Of a DNA stretch of 64,000 nt, positions 8,193 through 16,814 are shown one piece after another. This DNA is from Achromobacter kerstersii (GTDB lineage: Bacteria > Pseudomonadota > Gammaproteobacteria > Burkholderiales > Burkholderiaceae_B): the NCBI RefSeq assembly GCF_902859595.1, contig NZ_CADIJQ010000011.1:183632-247631 (forward strand). Reading direction: 5' to 3'. Under the pieces are notes generated by a model. It made no database searches and had not been told where the DNA came from. It saw nothing but the letters and a program-made list of their open reading frames with translations. Made by a program: the position numbers and the translations under genes. Numbering within the stretch: the stretch's first letter is position 1; each line of letters opens with the position of its first letter.

Positions 8193-8444
8193 TCAATGCC
8201 GCTGCTTGCCGGGCGGCGTTGCGGTCAGGTTTTGCAGTTGCTGTTGTAGCGATTGCAGCAGCATCTGAATCTGCTCGGACGTCAGCGCGTAGACGCGGCC
8301 GCGCTTGGCTTCGTCGGGCGTTTGCGTGGCCTCGGTAATGAAATCCAGCCGAACCAGCAAGGAATCGTATTCCGCGATGGGCATCATGGCCCACCCCGTG
8401 ACCGGCAACACCGGTTCGCCTTCCTTGAAATCTCTGTCCAACAT
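8193..8444 (-). CDS. small BssS-like (YceP-like) protein
   Basis: 83-residue protein. Its core PVTGWAMMPIAEYDSLLVRL matches the E. coli BssS pattern (GW, then a YD, then RL), and the second half LTSEQIQMLLQSLQQQLQNL matches its C-terminal helix. In E. coli BssS is linked to biofilm formation through signal transport and indole; its molecular action is unclear. I used the ATG at 8444 with AGAGG upstream; a GTG 21 bases earlier is also open. The assignment is from remembered family pattern, so moderate. Confidence 0.6.
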   Translation of the reverse strand: MLDRDFKEGEPVLPVTGWAMMPIAEYDSLLVRLDFITEATQTPDEAKRGRVYALTSEQIQMLLQSLQQQLQNLTATPPGKQRH

Positions 8445-8548
8445 GTTGACGCCTCTGGTGTTCACCCGGACAAGATTCCGGGCGGTGGCGATTCTAGTTG
8501 TTCAGCAAAATGTAAGCAATCGGCGGAGTGTCTGGCTGAGTTTCAGCG

Positions 8549-8663
8549 CCGGATTTCAGCCCGGCATTTCCGCCCAGCATTTCCGCCCCGGATTTCAGCC
8601 CAGCATTTCCGCCCCGGATTTCAGCCCAGCATTTCCGCTCCGGATTTCAGCCCAGCATTTCAG
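8549..8663. repeat. 26-bp tandem repeat after a LysR gene
   Basis: Two exact 26-bp copies (8586-8611 and 8612-8637), a third with three differences (8638-8663) and a degenerate copy at 8549-8572 followed by a half unit. The core alternates GGATTTCAG and CCAGCATTTCCG. The period is not a multiple of three and the array lies just past the stop of the LysR gene at 8673, so it is non-coding. It is unlike the surrounding DNA. Confidence 0.9.
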
Positions 8664-8672
8664 TCAGACATT

Positions 8673-9581
8673 TCAGTCCCTCTGACGCCCGGCCTCCACC
8701 AGATGGTCCAGCAACAAACTGGCTGCGGCGGACAAGGCGTTTTCGTCGCGCATGCAGATGGCGAAGCGGCGGTGGCTCCAGGCGTCGTTCAGCGGCAGCA
8801 CCCGCAGGCCATGGGCCATGGCGTAGGGCGTGGCCACTTCAATGGGCGCCACGCTGATCGCCAGGCCGGCCAACACCACACGAAAGGCCGAGTCGAAGTT
8901 GCTGACGGTCACCCGGTGCCGAAGCACCTTGCCGCTTTGGCTGGCGGCCGTTTGCAGCATGCGCAATACGGCGCCGGCTGCCGGCATGTTGACGTGTTCG
9001 TACGCCAGCGCCTCTTCAAACCAGACGGTGTCGCGTTGGGCCAGCGGGTGGCCGGGCGCGGTGACTACGGCCAGCCGGTCGCCCTGGTAAGGGCGGGTGG
9101 CCAAGCCGTGGAAATCGGCGGCGTCCCAGCAGATGCCCAGGCTGGCGATGCCGCCTTTGACGTCGCGCACGACGTCCTGGCTGACGCGCTCTTCCATGTC
9201 GACGCGAATGTTGCGATGGGGGGCGGCCTGAAGAAAGGCGGCAATGTCTTCGGCCAGCGACTCGGCCAGCACCGATGCGGTGGCCAGAATGCGGACCTGG
9301 CCTTTGACGCCGCTGGCATAGGCCGACATATCGCGTTCGATGCGCTCCGAGCTCGCCAGAATGGCGCGCGCGTGTTCCAGCAGCGTCTCGCCGGCTTCGG
9401 TGGGCTCAACGCCCCGCCGCTTGCGCGTCAACAGCTTGGCGCCGACGGTGTCTTCCAATTGCGCCAGCCGTTTGCTGATGGCCGAGCCCACGATGTTGGC
9501 GTGCTGGCCGGCGCGCGCGATGTTGCCCGTCTCGCAGACCGAGATGAAGAGCCTCAAGGTGGTGATGTCCAGGTCACGCAT
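8673..9581 (-). CDS. LysR-family regulator of the HMG-CoA-lyase / CoA-transferase cluster
   Basis: 302-residue LysR protein starting MRDLDITTLRLFISV, with the helix-turn-helix in the first 60 residues and an effector domain after about residue 90. The frame stays open for 220 bases upstream, but the ATG at 9581 fits the family start. It is divergent from the HMG-CoA-lyase family gene (112-base gap), the normal arrangement for a LysR activator and its target. A tandem repeat follows its stop directly. Confidence 0.9.
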   Translation of the reverse strand: MRDLDITTLRLFISVCETGNIARAGQHANIVGSAISKRLAQLEDTVGAKLLTRKRRGVEPTEAGETLLEHARAILASSERIERDMSAYASGVKGQVRILATASVLAESLAEDIAAFLQAAPHRNIRVDMEERVSQDVVRDVKGGIASLGICWDAADFHGLATRPYQGDRLAVVTAPGHPLAQRDTVWFEEALAYEHVNMPAAGAVLRMLQTAASQSGKVLRHRVTVSNFDSAFRVVLAGLAISVAPIEVATPYAMAHGLRVLPLNDAWSHRRFAICMRDENALSAAASLLLDHLVEAGRQRD

Positions 9582-9693
9582 CGCGCGCTGCCTTATGAAG
9601 TTCCGATACGGAATATTAGACGTTCCTAAATAGCGCTGGTGAGCGAAACCAGAATATCTAAACTGGCAGTTCCTTGATCTGGTTCCGGCTGCA

Positions 9694-10650
9694 ATGACAA
9701 CCCTTTCCACGTCCTCCTGTCTTCCGACTTCCGCAACCGTGCGCGAAGTGGGCCTGCGTGATGGGCTGCAAAGTCTGCCGATTGTGCTGCCCACGCAGAC
9801 CAAATTCGAATGGATCGACGCCGCCTATGTCGCCGGTCAGCGCGAAATCGAGGTGGGCTCGTTTGTGCCGGCCAAGTTGCTGCCGCAACTGGCGGATACC
9901 GATGCGCTGGTGTCCTACGCCAAGCAGCGGCCGGACCTGTTGGTGTCGGTACTGGTGCCCAACTTGAAAGGCGCGGAACGCGCGATCGCCAGCGGCGCGG
10001 ACTTGATGCTGGTGCCGCTGTCGGCCAGCCATGCGCACAGCCTGGCCAACTTGCGCAAGACGCCCGAAGACGTGGTGGCCATGGTCGGTGAAATCCGCGC
10101 GGCGCGCGATGCGGCCGGGTCGGCGATGCTGATTGAGGGCGGCGTCGGCACGGCGTTTGGTTGCACGTTGCAGGGCGAAGTCCGGGCGGACGAGGTCTTG
10201 CGGCTGATGCAGGCGCTGCTGGATGCCGGCGCTGATCGCGTCAGCCTGGCCGATACCGTCGGCTATGCGGACCCGGCGTCAGTGCGGCGTCTGTTTGAAC
10301 AGGCGCGCCGTATCGTGGGCGACCGCCTGTGTTGCGCGCATTTTCATGACACGCGCGGGCTGGGGCTGGCCAATGTGCTGGCCGCGCTTGAGACCGGGGT
10401 GTCGCGTTTTGATGCCTGTCTGGCGGGCATCGGCGGGTGCCCGCATGCGCCGGGCGCCAGCGGCAACGTCAGTACCGAAGACCTGGTGTTCATGCTGGAA
10501 AGCATGGGCATCGCAACGGGCGTGGACATCAGCCGCTTGCTCGCACTGCGCGAGGCTGCGGGCCGCTGGTTACCGGATCAGCCCCTGCATGGCGCGCTGT
10601 GGCGCGCTGGCCTGCCCAAGACCTTTCCTTCCTACGCGGGCGCAGTTTGA
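9694..10650 (+). CDS. hydroxymethylglutaryl-CoA lyase family protein
   Basis: 318-residue TIM-barrel lyase of the HMGL-like family. The N-terminal motif REVGLRDGLQ supplies metal and catalytic residues (Arg22, Asp23), and the C-terminal signature GIGGCPHAPGASGN carries the active-site Cys. Such enzymes split 3-hydroxy-3-methylglutaryl-CoA or citramalyl-CoA-type substrates to acetyl-CoA or pyruvate plus a second product. With the CoA transferase 26 bases downstream and the Bug receptor behind it, the likely job is import, CoA activation and cleavage of a branched hydroxy-dicarboxylate. Which one cannot be read from sequence. Confidence 0.88.
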   Translation: MTTLSTSSCLPTSATVREVGLRDGLQSLPIVLPTQTKFEWIDAAYVAGQREIEVGSFVPAKLLPQLADTDALVSYAKQRPDLLVSVLVPNLKGAERAIASGADLMLVPLSASHAHSLANLRKTPEDVVAMVGEIRAARDAAGSAMLIEGGVGTAFGCTLQGEVRADEVLRLMQALLDAGADRVSLADTVGYADPASVRRLFEQARRIVGDRLCCAHFHDTRGLGLANVLAALETGVSRFDACLAGIGGCPHAPGASGNVSTEDLVFMLESMGIATGVDISRLLALREAAGRWLPDQPLHGALWRAGLPKTFPSYAGAV

Positions 10651-10676
10651 ACGCGCCCGCCACACTGAGTTTGCCC

Positions 10677-11903
10677 ATGTCACACGCCATTGAAGACCCC
10701 CCCGTTTCCACACCCGCTCGCACCTTGCCGCTGGCCGGCCTGCGCGTCGTGGAATTCACGCACATGGTGATGGGCCCCACATGCGGCATGGTGCTGGCCG
10801 ACCTGGGCGCCGAGGTCATCAAGGTTGAACCGGTGCAAGGCGACCGCACGCGTCATCTGTTGGGCGTGGGGGCGGGCTTTTTCCCCATGTTCAACCGCAA
10901 CAAGAAGAGCATCGCGCTGGATATCCAGAGCCCGGCGGGTGCGGCGGCTGCGCGCAAGCTCGCGGCCAGCGCCGACGTGGTGGCCGAGAACTTCCGGCCA
11001 GGAACGATGGCGAAGTACGGGCTCGACTACGCGTCGCTGGCGAAGGACAACCCCCGCCTGATCTATGTCAGCCACAAGGGTTTTCTGCCCGGGCCTTACG
11101 CCATGCGCACCGCGCTGGACGAGGTGGTGCAGATGATGGGCGGGCTGGCCTACATGACCGGCCGCCCGGGTGACCCGGTGCGCGCGGGCACCAGCGTGAA
11201 CGACATCATGGGCGGCATGTTCGGCGCCATCGGCGCGATGGCGGCGCTGATCCAGCGCGGCATTACCGGGCGCGGGCAAGAGGTGCAGTCGGCGTTGTTC
11301 GAGAACAATGTGTTCCTGGTGGGCCAGCACATGTTGCAGTACGCGATCACCGGCCAGCCGTCCGCGCCGATGCCCGACCGCGTCTCCGCCTGGGCGCTGT
11401 ACGACGTGTTTACCGTGAAAGACGGCGAGCAGATTTTCCTGGCGGCGGTGAGCGATGCGCAGTGGATCACCTTTTGCGACGCCTTCGGCTTTGATGACCT
11501 GAAGTGCGATCCCGCCTTGGCCACCAACAACGATCGCGTGCGCATGCGCCACACCTTGCTGGCGGATCTGCGCCAGCGCTTGGGCGGTTATCGGGCGGCG
11601 GAATTGGCGCAGGTGTTCGAACGCATCGGCCTGCCGTTCGCACCCATCGTGAAGCCCGAAGAACTGTATGACGACCCTCACCTGCGCGCGACGGGCGGCC
11701 TGGCCGACATCCGTTTACCCGACGGCGAGCGCGCCGGCCAGATGGCGGGCGCGGCGCTGTTTCCGCTGATGATGGACGGGCAACGCCTGGGCGTCAGGCA
11801 ACACCCGCCTGTGTTGGGAGCGGATACGGATGCGTTGTTGTCGGACTTGGGCTATGACGCGGGTCAGATTGCGGCGATGCGGGAGCAGGGCGCCGCGGCA
11901 TAA
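10677..11903 (+). CDS. CaiB/BaiF family (class III) CoA transferase
   Basis: 408-residue class III CoA transferase. It begins with the family pattern LAGLRVVEFTHMVMGPTCG and the VIKVEP strand; Asp148 in TALDEVVQMMGG is at the position of the catalytic aspartate of formyl-CoA transferase. It moves CoA from a donor such as succinyl-CoA to a carboxylic acid. The preceding lyase would then cleave the CoA ester. I used the ATG at 10677; the frame is open further upstream but that part overlaps the lyase gene. Confidence 0.9.
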   Translation: MSHAIEDPPVSTPARTLPLAGLRVVEFTHMVMGPTCGMVLADLGAEVIKVEPVQGDRTRHLLGVGAGFFPMFNRNKKSIALDIQSPAGAAAARKLAASADVVAENFRPGTMAKYGLDYASLAKDNPRLIYVSHKGFLPGPYAMRTALDEVVQMMGGLAYMTGRPGDPVRAGTSVNDIMGGMFGAIGAMAALIQRGITGRGQEVQSALFENNVFLVGQHMLQYAITGQPSAPMPDRVSAWALYDVFTVKDGEQIFLAAVSDAQWITFCDAFGFDDLKCDPALATNNDRVRMRHTLLADLRQRLGGYRAAELAQVFERIGLPFAPIVKPEELYDDPHLRATGGLADIRLPDGERAGQMAGAALFPLMMDGQRLGVRQHPPVLGADTDALLSDLGYDAGQIAAMREQGAAA

Positions 11904-12015
11904 GGCAGGCAGCCCGACGCGCGGGGTTGCAGTAGGGCGCGCGATGCAAGATTGAAGTTGCTGTATGGAAACGGCCGCGCCAGTCGGCCGATACGAAAAC
12001 CGATAGGAGACAAAC

Positions 12016-13002
12016 ATGAACCATCAACGCGCTGGCTGGAGCCGCCGTCAGATGCTGGGAGCGCTGGGCGCCGCGATGCTGGCCGCGCCTGCCATGACGT
12101 GGGCGCAGGACGCGCGCCCGGTGAAATTCATTCTGCCCGTGGGCGTAGGGTCGGGCGTGGACACGATTACCCGCGCGGCGGGGCCGGCATTGACTACCGC
12201 GCTGGGGCATACGGTCGTGGTTGAAAACCAGCCGGGGGCGGGTGGCATCGTTGGCACGTCGGCGCTGGTTCGGTCAACGCCAGACGGCTACACGCTAAGC
12301 ATGCTGTCGAACAATCATGTGATCTTTCCCAGCGTGTACAAGTCGTTGCCGTTTGATCCGCTGAATGACATTACGCCGATCAGCATGATTGGCATGACGC
12401 CGTTCCTGCTGGTGGCGAATCCGAAGAACATTCCTGCCCGCAATATCAAAGAGCTGACCGCGTTGCTGGCCGCGCAGCCGGGGCGGTACAACTACGCGTC
12501 ATCGGGCAATGGCACGATTTTGCATCTGGCCGCTGAAATGTATGTGCAGCAGGCGGGGGTCAAGGCGCGGCATATTCCTTACAAGGGCGTGGGTCCGATG
12601 ATGGCGGACCTGATCGGCGGGCAGGTGGATTTTGGGGTGCTGTCGCTGCCGTCGGTGTTGCCGCAATTGAAAAGCGGCGCGCTCAAGGCGCTAGGCGCCT
12701 GTGGCGGTGAGCGCATGGCGGCGCTGCCGGATCTGCCCACGGTGCGCGAGCAGGGTTTGGCGGACTACGAGATTGGGGGATGGTTTGCCGCGGCGGGCCC
12801 GGCGAAGTTGCCGCCCGCCGAAGTGCGCCGCATCTACGATGCACTGGGGCGGGCTTTCAACACGCCAGAGGTCAAGCAGGCGATGGCGACACAGAACAAC
12901 AAGATCCTGTTGATGCCACCGGATCAGACGGTGGCGTACTTCCGCTCCGAAATGGCGAAGTACGCGGCGGTCGTCAAAGGCGCGGGCTTGGAGCTGATGT
13001 AA
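12016..13002 (+). CDS. Bug-family periplasmic solute receptor, probable Tat signal
   Basis: 328-residue tripartite-tricarboxylate-type receptor. The leader reads WSRRQMLGALGAAML and ends near TWAQ; the twin arginine followed by a polar residue and a hydrophobic stretch suggests Tat export, which part of this family uses. Family motifs include NQPGAGGIVGTSALVRSTPDGYT-like residues 75-97 and the IPYKGVGPMMADLIGGQVD segment. Ribosome site AGGAG lies before the ATG. It closes the lyase/CoA-transferase operon (112-base gap). No TctA/TctB genes are nearby. Confidence 0.9.
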   Translation: MNHQRAGWSRRQMLGALGAAMLAAPAMTWAQDARPVKFILPVGVGSGVDTITRAAGPALTTALGHTVVVENQPGAGGIVGTSALVRSTPDGYTLSMLSNNHVIFPSVYKSLPFDPLNDITPISMIGMTPFLLVANPKNIPARNIKELTALLAAQPGRYNYASSGNGTILHLAAEMYVQQAGVKARHIPYKGVGPMMADLIGGQVDFGVLSLPSVLPQLKSGALKALGACGGERMAALPDLPTVREQGLADYEIGGWFAAAGPAKLPPAEVRRIYDALGRAFNTPEVKQAMATQNNKILLMPPDQTVAYFRSEMAKYAAVVKGAGLELM

Positions 13003-13017
13003 ACCGCGCGGGGCGGG

Positions 13018-13242
13018 TCAGCCTCCGTTCTGGTCCGCCGCTTTCAGCAAGCCATACAGCTTGTCTTTCAAGTGCAGCTTTTCCTTCTTCAGCACTTCAA
13101 TGTTCACGCCCGAAGTCGGCACGATGCCGTCTTCCATATTTTGAATTTCCTGGTCCAGATCGTTATGCCGTTGGAACAGCGCGGAAAAATGCGCGTTCTC
13201 GGATTTCAGTTGAGTAATGAGTTGGCGATATTCAGGGAACAT
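13018..13242 (-). CDS. YdcH-like (DUF465) small coiled-coil protein
   Basis: 74-residue, highly charged protein that should form a long helical hairpin. The pattern FPEYRQLITQLKSENAHF, then LDQEIQNME and the end LKKEKLHLKDKLYGLL is typical of the YdcH/DUF465 family. Function unknown. The ATG at 13242 has AGAGAGG upstream, better than a longer frame. It converges with the Bug receptor, 15 bases from its stop. Confidence 0.8.
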   Translation of the reverse strand: MFPEYRQLITQLKSENAHFSALFQRHNDLDQEIQNMEDGIVPTSGVNIEVLKKEKLHLKDKLYGLLKAADQNGG

Positions 13243-13496
13243 TGGGGCCTCTCTTAAGTGAACTGATTGACGGGACCGACGGCGCGTCGGGTAGCGCACG
13301 CGTCAGCGTCATTTCCATGACACGCCAACGCCTGCGCGTTGTCAACCAAGCGCCGGGCGCGTCAAGTGACAGAAATTGACGCCGCGCAAGGGCCCGCGCG
13401 GCGCCCGCAACTCTGTCTCTTATGCTCACGTTTCATTACAAGGCCAATTTTTCCTGGCGATACACTCGCTTCCCCGTGGTTAGCCATAGAAGTGAT

Positions 13497-14645
13497 ATGA
13501 AACAGCGCGCGCCTATTCATCGGCAAGTCTTTGAACTTTTCAGGCAAGACGGGCGTATTCACGCTGGCACCGGCATGATGAGCGGCGTGATAGCGCTGTT
13601 TCTGGCCATACTTTCCGTGCTGGGCGTATTGGCATTTCACTTCCCGGCCTACCTGACCACGCCGGAATTGCGCAGCTTCTATTCCGTCGAAGCCATGCGC
13701 ACGCTGCTGTTCACCGCGCTGCTGGTGTCCGGTTCCATCGCGCTGGCCAACACCATTCTGGGCCGCCAGCGCTGGCTGAACATTTCCGCCTTCGTGCTGG
13801 TCTGCTGCGCGGTTGCGGCAGGCGGCAGCCAGGTTGTGGTGACCACGACGAACACGGGCAACCATCCTTATCTGGGCCTGGACTGGTTCATTCTGGACTT
13901 GCTGGCTTCCAGCACGGTCTTCATCATCTTCGAAAAGCTGACGCCGCTGTATCCGGGGCAACCGGTGTTCCGGGGCGAGTGGCAGGTGGACATGAAGCAC
14001 TTCCTGTTCAACCACCTGTCGGTGGGGGCGGTGCTGCTGTGCATCAACTTCTTCATTCACCGGCTGTTCTCGTGGGCGGCGTACGAGCCGCTTCAAGCCG
14101 CCATTCAGTCGATGCCGTACTTGCTGGAACTGTTCGTCGCCGTGCTGGTGGCGGACCTGGCGCAGTACGCGGCGCACCGGATTTATCACGAGGTGCCGTT
14201 CATGTGGCGCTTTCATGCCGTGCACCACAGCACGCGCACCCTGGATTGGCTGGCGGGTTCGCGTCTGCATATCGTCGAGCTTCTGATCACGCGCGTGGCC
14301 GTGCTGGGCGTGCTGTTCGTGCTGGGCTTTTCGAAAGCGGTGCTGGACGCCTACATCATCATCGTCGGCTTCCAGGCGGTGCTGATTCACTCCAACGTGA
14401 AACTGCCGTGGGGCTGGCTGCGCTACATCATCGTGACGCCGGACTTCCATCACTGGCATCACTCGTCGGACACCGAAGCCATCGACAAGAATTACGCCGC
14501 GCATTTCTCGTTCATCGACTACCTGTTCGGCACCGCCGTGCTCGGCGTGGGCAAGCGCTTGCCCGAGAACTACGGCATTCTGGACAACGACATGCCGGGC
14601 ACGTTCCTGGCGCAACAGGCGTATCCGTTCGCGCGCAAGAAGTAG
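13497..14645 (+). CDS. fatty acid hydroxylase / sterol desaturase superfamily membrane protein
   Basis: 382-residue integral membrane protein with about eight hydrophobic segments and the di-iron histidine boxes HRIYH (227-231), HAVHH (240-244) and HHWHH (from 318). These belong to the fatty-acid hydroxylase/sterol desaturase superfamily, which uses O2 to hydroxylate or desaturate lipids or other greasy substrates. The substrate cannot be told; bacterial members act on carotenoids, hopanoid-like lipids or alkyl ethers. The ATG at 13497 is preferred over an upstream in-frame ATG lacking a ribosome site. It converges with the anti-sigma gene (19-base gap). Confidence 0.88.
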   Translation: MKQRAPIHRQVFELFRQDGRIHAGTGMMSGVIALFLAILSVLGVLAFHFPAYLTTPELRSFYSVEAMRTLLFTALLVSGSIALANTILGRQRWLNISAFVLVCCAVAAGGSQVVVTTTNTGNHPYLGLDWFILDLLASSTVFIIFEKLTPLYPGQPVFRGEWQVDMKHFLFNHLSVGAVLLCINFFIHRLFSWAAYEPLQAAIQSMPYLLELFVAVLVADLAQYAAHRIYHEVPFMWRFHAVHHSTRTLDWLAGSRLHIVELLITRVAVLGVLFVLGFSKAVLDAYIIIVGFQAVLIHSNVKLPWGWLRYIIVTPDFHHWHHSSDTEAIDKNYAAHFSFIDYLFGTAVLGVGKRLPENYGILDNDMPGTFLAQQAYPFARKK

Positions 14646-14664
14646 GGCGCCCCCCCCTCATTCC

Positions 14665-15390
14665 CTACAGCATCTTCACCGCGCGTCCGATGAACTGGAT
14701 CGGACCCGTCGGCTTGCCGATAGGCGAACCGGTCTTGGGCTCAAGCGTCAGCTCGAAAAGCTGGTTGGGTTCCAGCGGCGGCAGCTTATCCAGCGGGATG
14801 ATGACCGGTTCACCCGGCTTGATCAGGCCGAGCGACACGGGGCCGGCCCAGCCGTCTGCCTTGGTCCAGAATTCCAGCGCACGATCAGGCGGCACTTCGG
14901 TTGCCGCGATCGGCACCAGTTGCACCGCGCTCTGGCCAGCCTGCGCTTGCACCACCCAGCCGGGCGCCTGCGATTGCGGCGCAACCAGCACCACCACATA
15001 CTGCGGCGCACCGGGAATGGCGGCGGGGCGCAAGGCCAAGGTGCTGCCCAGAACCAAGACGGCGGCAAGTCCTCCGGCCGCCAGACTGCGCCAGAAGTTC
15101 AAGCTGTTCCATAGTCCGGCCGCGCGCGGCGCGGCGGGGCGCGCGGCGGCTTGGGACGCGTCCAGGGTACGAAGGATGCGCGGCCACAAGCGGCTGGAAG
15201 GCTCAACGGGTTCGGACAAGTTGGTCAAGGGCAGCAGCCTGTCTTCCCAGCGGGCGACGGCCTCGCGCAACGCGGCGTCGTGCATCAGACGGGCTTGCAC
15301 GTCGCGGCGCTGCGCCGCGGACAAGGTGCCCAGCACATACTCACCGGCAAGTTCGTCGCGGTCATCTTGAAAATCTTGCGGGGCGCTCAT
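14665..15390 (-). CDS. anti-sigma factor, RskA family (locus 1)
   Basis: 241-residue single-pass membrane protein. The N-terminal cytoplasmic part ELAGEYVLGTLSAAQRRDVQ with ARWEDRLLPL is the sigma-binding domain of the RskA/anti-sigma-K class. A membrane helix at about residues 105-123 is followed by a periplasmic RskA C-terminal domain ending SPIGKPTGPIQFIGRAV. Its ATG overlaps the stop of the sigma gene (ATGA). It should hold the sigma factor inactive until regulated proteolysis. A paralogue with the same layout lies at 25459. Confidence 0.88.
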   Translation of the reverse strand: MSAPQDFQDDRDELAGEYVLGTLSAAQRRDVQARLMHDAALREAVARWEDRLLPLTNLSEPVEPSSRLWPRILRTLDASQAAARPAAPRAAGLWNSLNFWRSLAAGGLAAVLVLGSTLALRPAAIPGAPQYVVVLVAPQSQAPGWVVQAQAGQSAVQLVPIAATEVPPDRALEFWTKADGWAGPVSLGLIKPGEPVIIPLDKLPPLEPNQLFELTLEPKTGSPIGKPTGPIQFIGRAVKML

Positions 15391-15956
15391 GCCAGGCACT
15401 CCTTGAGCGCTTGCAGGCTGCGCTTGATCCAGGCCTTGACGGTGCCCAGCGGCGCGCCCAGGCGCTGCGCGATTTCGCTATGCGACAGCCCTTCCACATA
15501 GGCGTGCAACACGCAATTGCGGCGCACGGGTTCCAGTTGTTCCAGGCAAGGGCCGATCTGGCCGGCGCTGGCGCGCCAGTCGAAGGCGTCGCGGGTGTCT
15601 TGCCAAGCGTCGATGGCGTCGCGGGCGTCAAGCGCCGCAGCGGTGTCGTCGTCGACATCGGTTTCGCGTGCGGTGTCGCGCAGCGCGTTCAGCGCCAGGT
15701 TGCGGGTGATGCTGTAGAGCCAGCCGCGCCCCGAGCCGCGCGATGCGTCGAAGCTGCCTGCCTGGTTCCAGATCTTGACGAAGGCGTCATGCACGATGTC
15801 CTCTGCCCAAGCGCGATCGCGCAGGAGTCGTTGGGCCACCCCCAGCAGGCGTGGGCCTTCTTGCCGGTACAAGGTTTCCAGTGCGGGCCGATGGCCGGCC
15901 GCGCACGCCTTGATAGCCGCGTCGTAATCAAAATCCTGGGTCTGGCGATTCGGCAT
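15387..15956 (-). CDS. ECF RNA polymerase sigma factor, SigK-like (locus 1)
   Basis: 189-residue extracytoplasmic-function sigma factor. Region 2 includes LYRQEGPRLLGVAQRLLRD and AEDIVHDAFVKIW, and region 4 includes LSHSEIAQRLGAPLGTVKAWIKRSL. Paired with the RskA-type anti-sigma it belongs to the SigK-like group. The DUF3455 lipoprotein gene lies upstream on the same strand and is a candidate target. A second sigma of the same type is at 26139; the two differ clearly in sequence, so they are not a recent duplication. Confidence 0.9.
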   Translation of the reverse strand: MPNRQTQDFDYDAAIKACAAGHRPALETLYRQEGPRLLGVAQRLLRDRAWAEDIVHDAFVKIWNQAGSFDASRGSGRGWLYSITRNLALNALRDTARETDVDDDTAAALDARDAIDAWQDTRDAFDWRASAGQIGPCLEQLEPVRRNCVLHAYVEGLSHSEIAQRLGAPLGTVKAWIKRSLQALKECLA

Positions 15957-16110
15957 GCGATAGCAAGGGAAAGGTCAGTAGGAGGCGGCCGCGCGCATGA
16001 CGCTCGCGCGGCAAGGAATCGCGCCATCTTACCGGACTCTTTCCCGCCGCCGGCCCGCCGATACGATCGGCTGACCGGCGGCCAGAGACATCTGGGTGCG
16101 CAGCCCCGCC

Positions 16111-16674
16111 TTAGTTCGCCTTCCAGAAAATGTAGTCGGCCTGGTACGGCACCTGGCTTTTCTGGCCGACGGTCGCCGGCGTGCAGGGCGTTTTCGGCGC
16201 CACGCCGCCCTTGAGCGCCACGCGCTGGATATAGGTCACGCCCGTCAGCGCGCCCGCGCCCATGGCGGGGTTGGCCTTCACCAATTGATAGGGCAGGTTG
16301 CCATCGCCGGCCGGGGCCACGGCCACTTGCGTGCCGGTCAGCTTGGAGCCGTCCATGGCCTCCCACGTGGCGGGCGGGCCGTAGTACGTGCCCACTTGTT
16401 TGCCCTGGCGGTCATTCAGCACGGCCTTGGGGCCGGCAAAGACCCATTCCGTCTGGCTCTTCATGTCGGCTTTGGCGCGGCATTCGTAGGTGATCTCGCC
16501 CACGCCCACGGTTTCCCAGGCGACCTTGTTGCCGGCTGGCACTTGAACGCTGGCGGGCAGGCTGGCCTGCGAATAAGCCATGGACTTCGAGCTCATCGTG
16601 CCGCAAGCGGCAAGGAGCGACACGGCGAACAGGCCGGCAACGGTGGGAAGGCGATTCGAACGTTGGGTCTTCAT
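16111..16674 (-). CDS. DUF3455 lipoprotein
   Basis: 187-residue envelope protein with a signal peptide and lipobox LAAC (Cys24). The mature part VPAGNKVAWETVGVGEITYEC and the YYGPPATWEAMDGSKLTG segment fit the DUF3455 family, whose function is unknown. It lies 154 bases upstream of the ECF sigma gene on the same strand, suggesting that it is a member of that regulon. Whether it is held in the inner or outer membrane is not clear. Confidence 0.8.
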   Translation of the reverse strand: MKTQRSNRLPTVAGLFAVSLLAACGTMSSKSMAYSQASLPASVQVPAGNKVAWETVGVGEITYECRAKADMKSQTEWVFAGPKAVLNDRQGKQVGTYYGPPATWEAMDGSKLTGTQVAVAPAGDGNLPYQLVKANPAMGAGALTGVTYIQRVALKGGVAPKTPCTPATVGQKSQVPYQADYIFWKAN

Positions 16675-16736
16675 GAGCGGTCTCCAGCGACGTGAAAGGT
16701 CTGTAGACGACGCGCACGATGCGCGCCGGTACAGGT

Positions 16737-16764
16737 ACTACACGCGGGAGGCCGAAACGGATGC
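16737..16764 (-). promoter_or_regulatory. candidate ECF promoter of the DUF3455 gene
   Basis: On the minus strand GCATCC (16759-16764) is followed after 16 bases by TGTAGT (16737-16742). The same GCATCC with 16-base spacing precedes CGTATC upstream of the fasciclin gene in the second ECF locus. The -35 match is exact, the -10 match weak, so this is only a hypothesis. Confidence 0.3.
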
Positions 16765-16797
16765 AGGCCGGATGCAAATATTTTTGCATCCGGCCTG
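16764..16797. repeat. 15-bp perfect hairpin between YcaC-like and DUF3455 genes
   Basis: CAGGCCGGATGCAAA and its exact reverse complement enclose loop TATT. It lies 18 bases after the stop of the YcaC-like gene, so it may terminate that leftward transcript, but there is no T run. One edge touches the candidate promoter of the DUF3455 gene. Confidence 0.8.
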
Positions 16798-16814
16798 TAG
16801 GGGGGGAGATCCGC

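Noticed and set aside
8549..8663. CRISPR-like array
   Set aside because: Repeat copies are directly adjacent with no spacers, and no cas genes are present.
8253..9629. 458-residue frame over the tandem repeat and LysR gene
   Set aside because: It reads the repeat as protein and then the LysR gene backwards; no recognisable domain.
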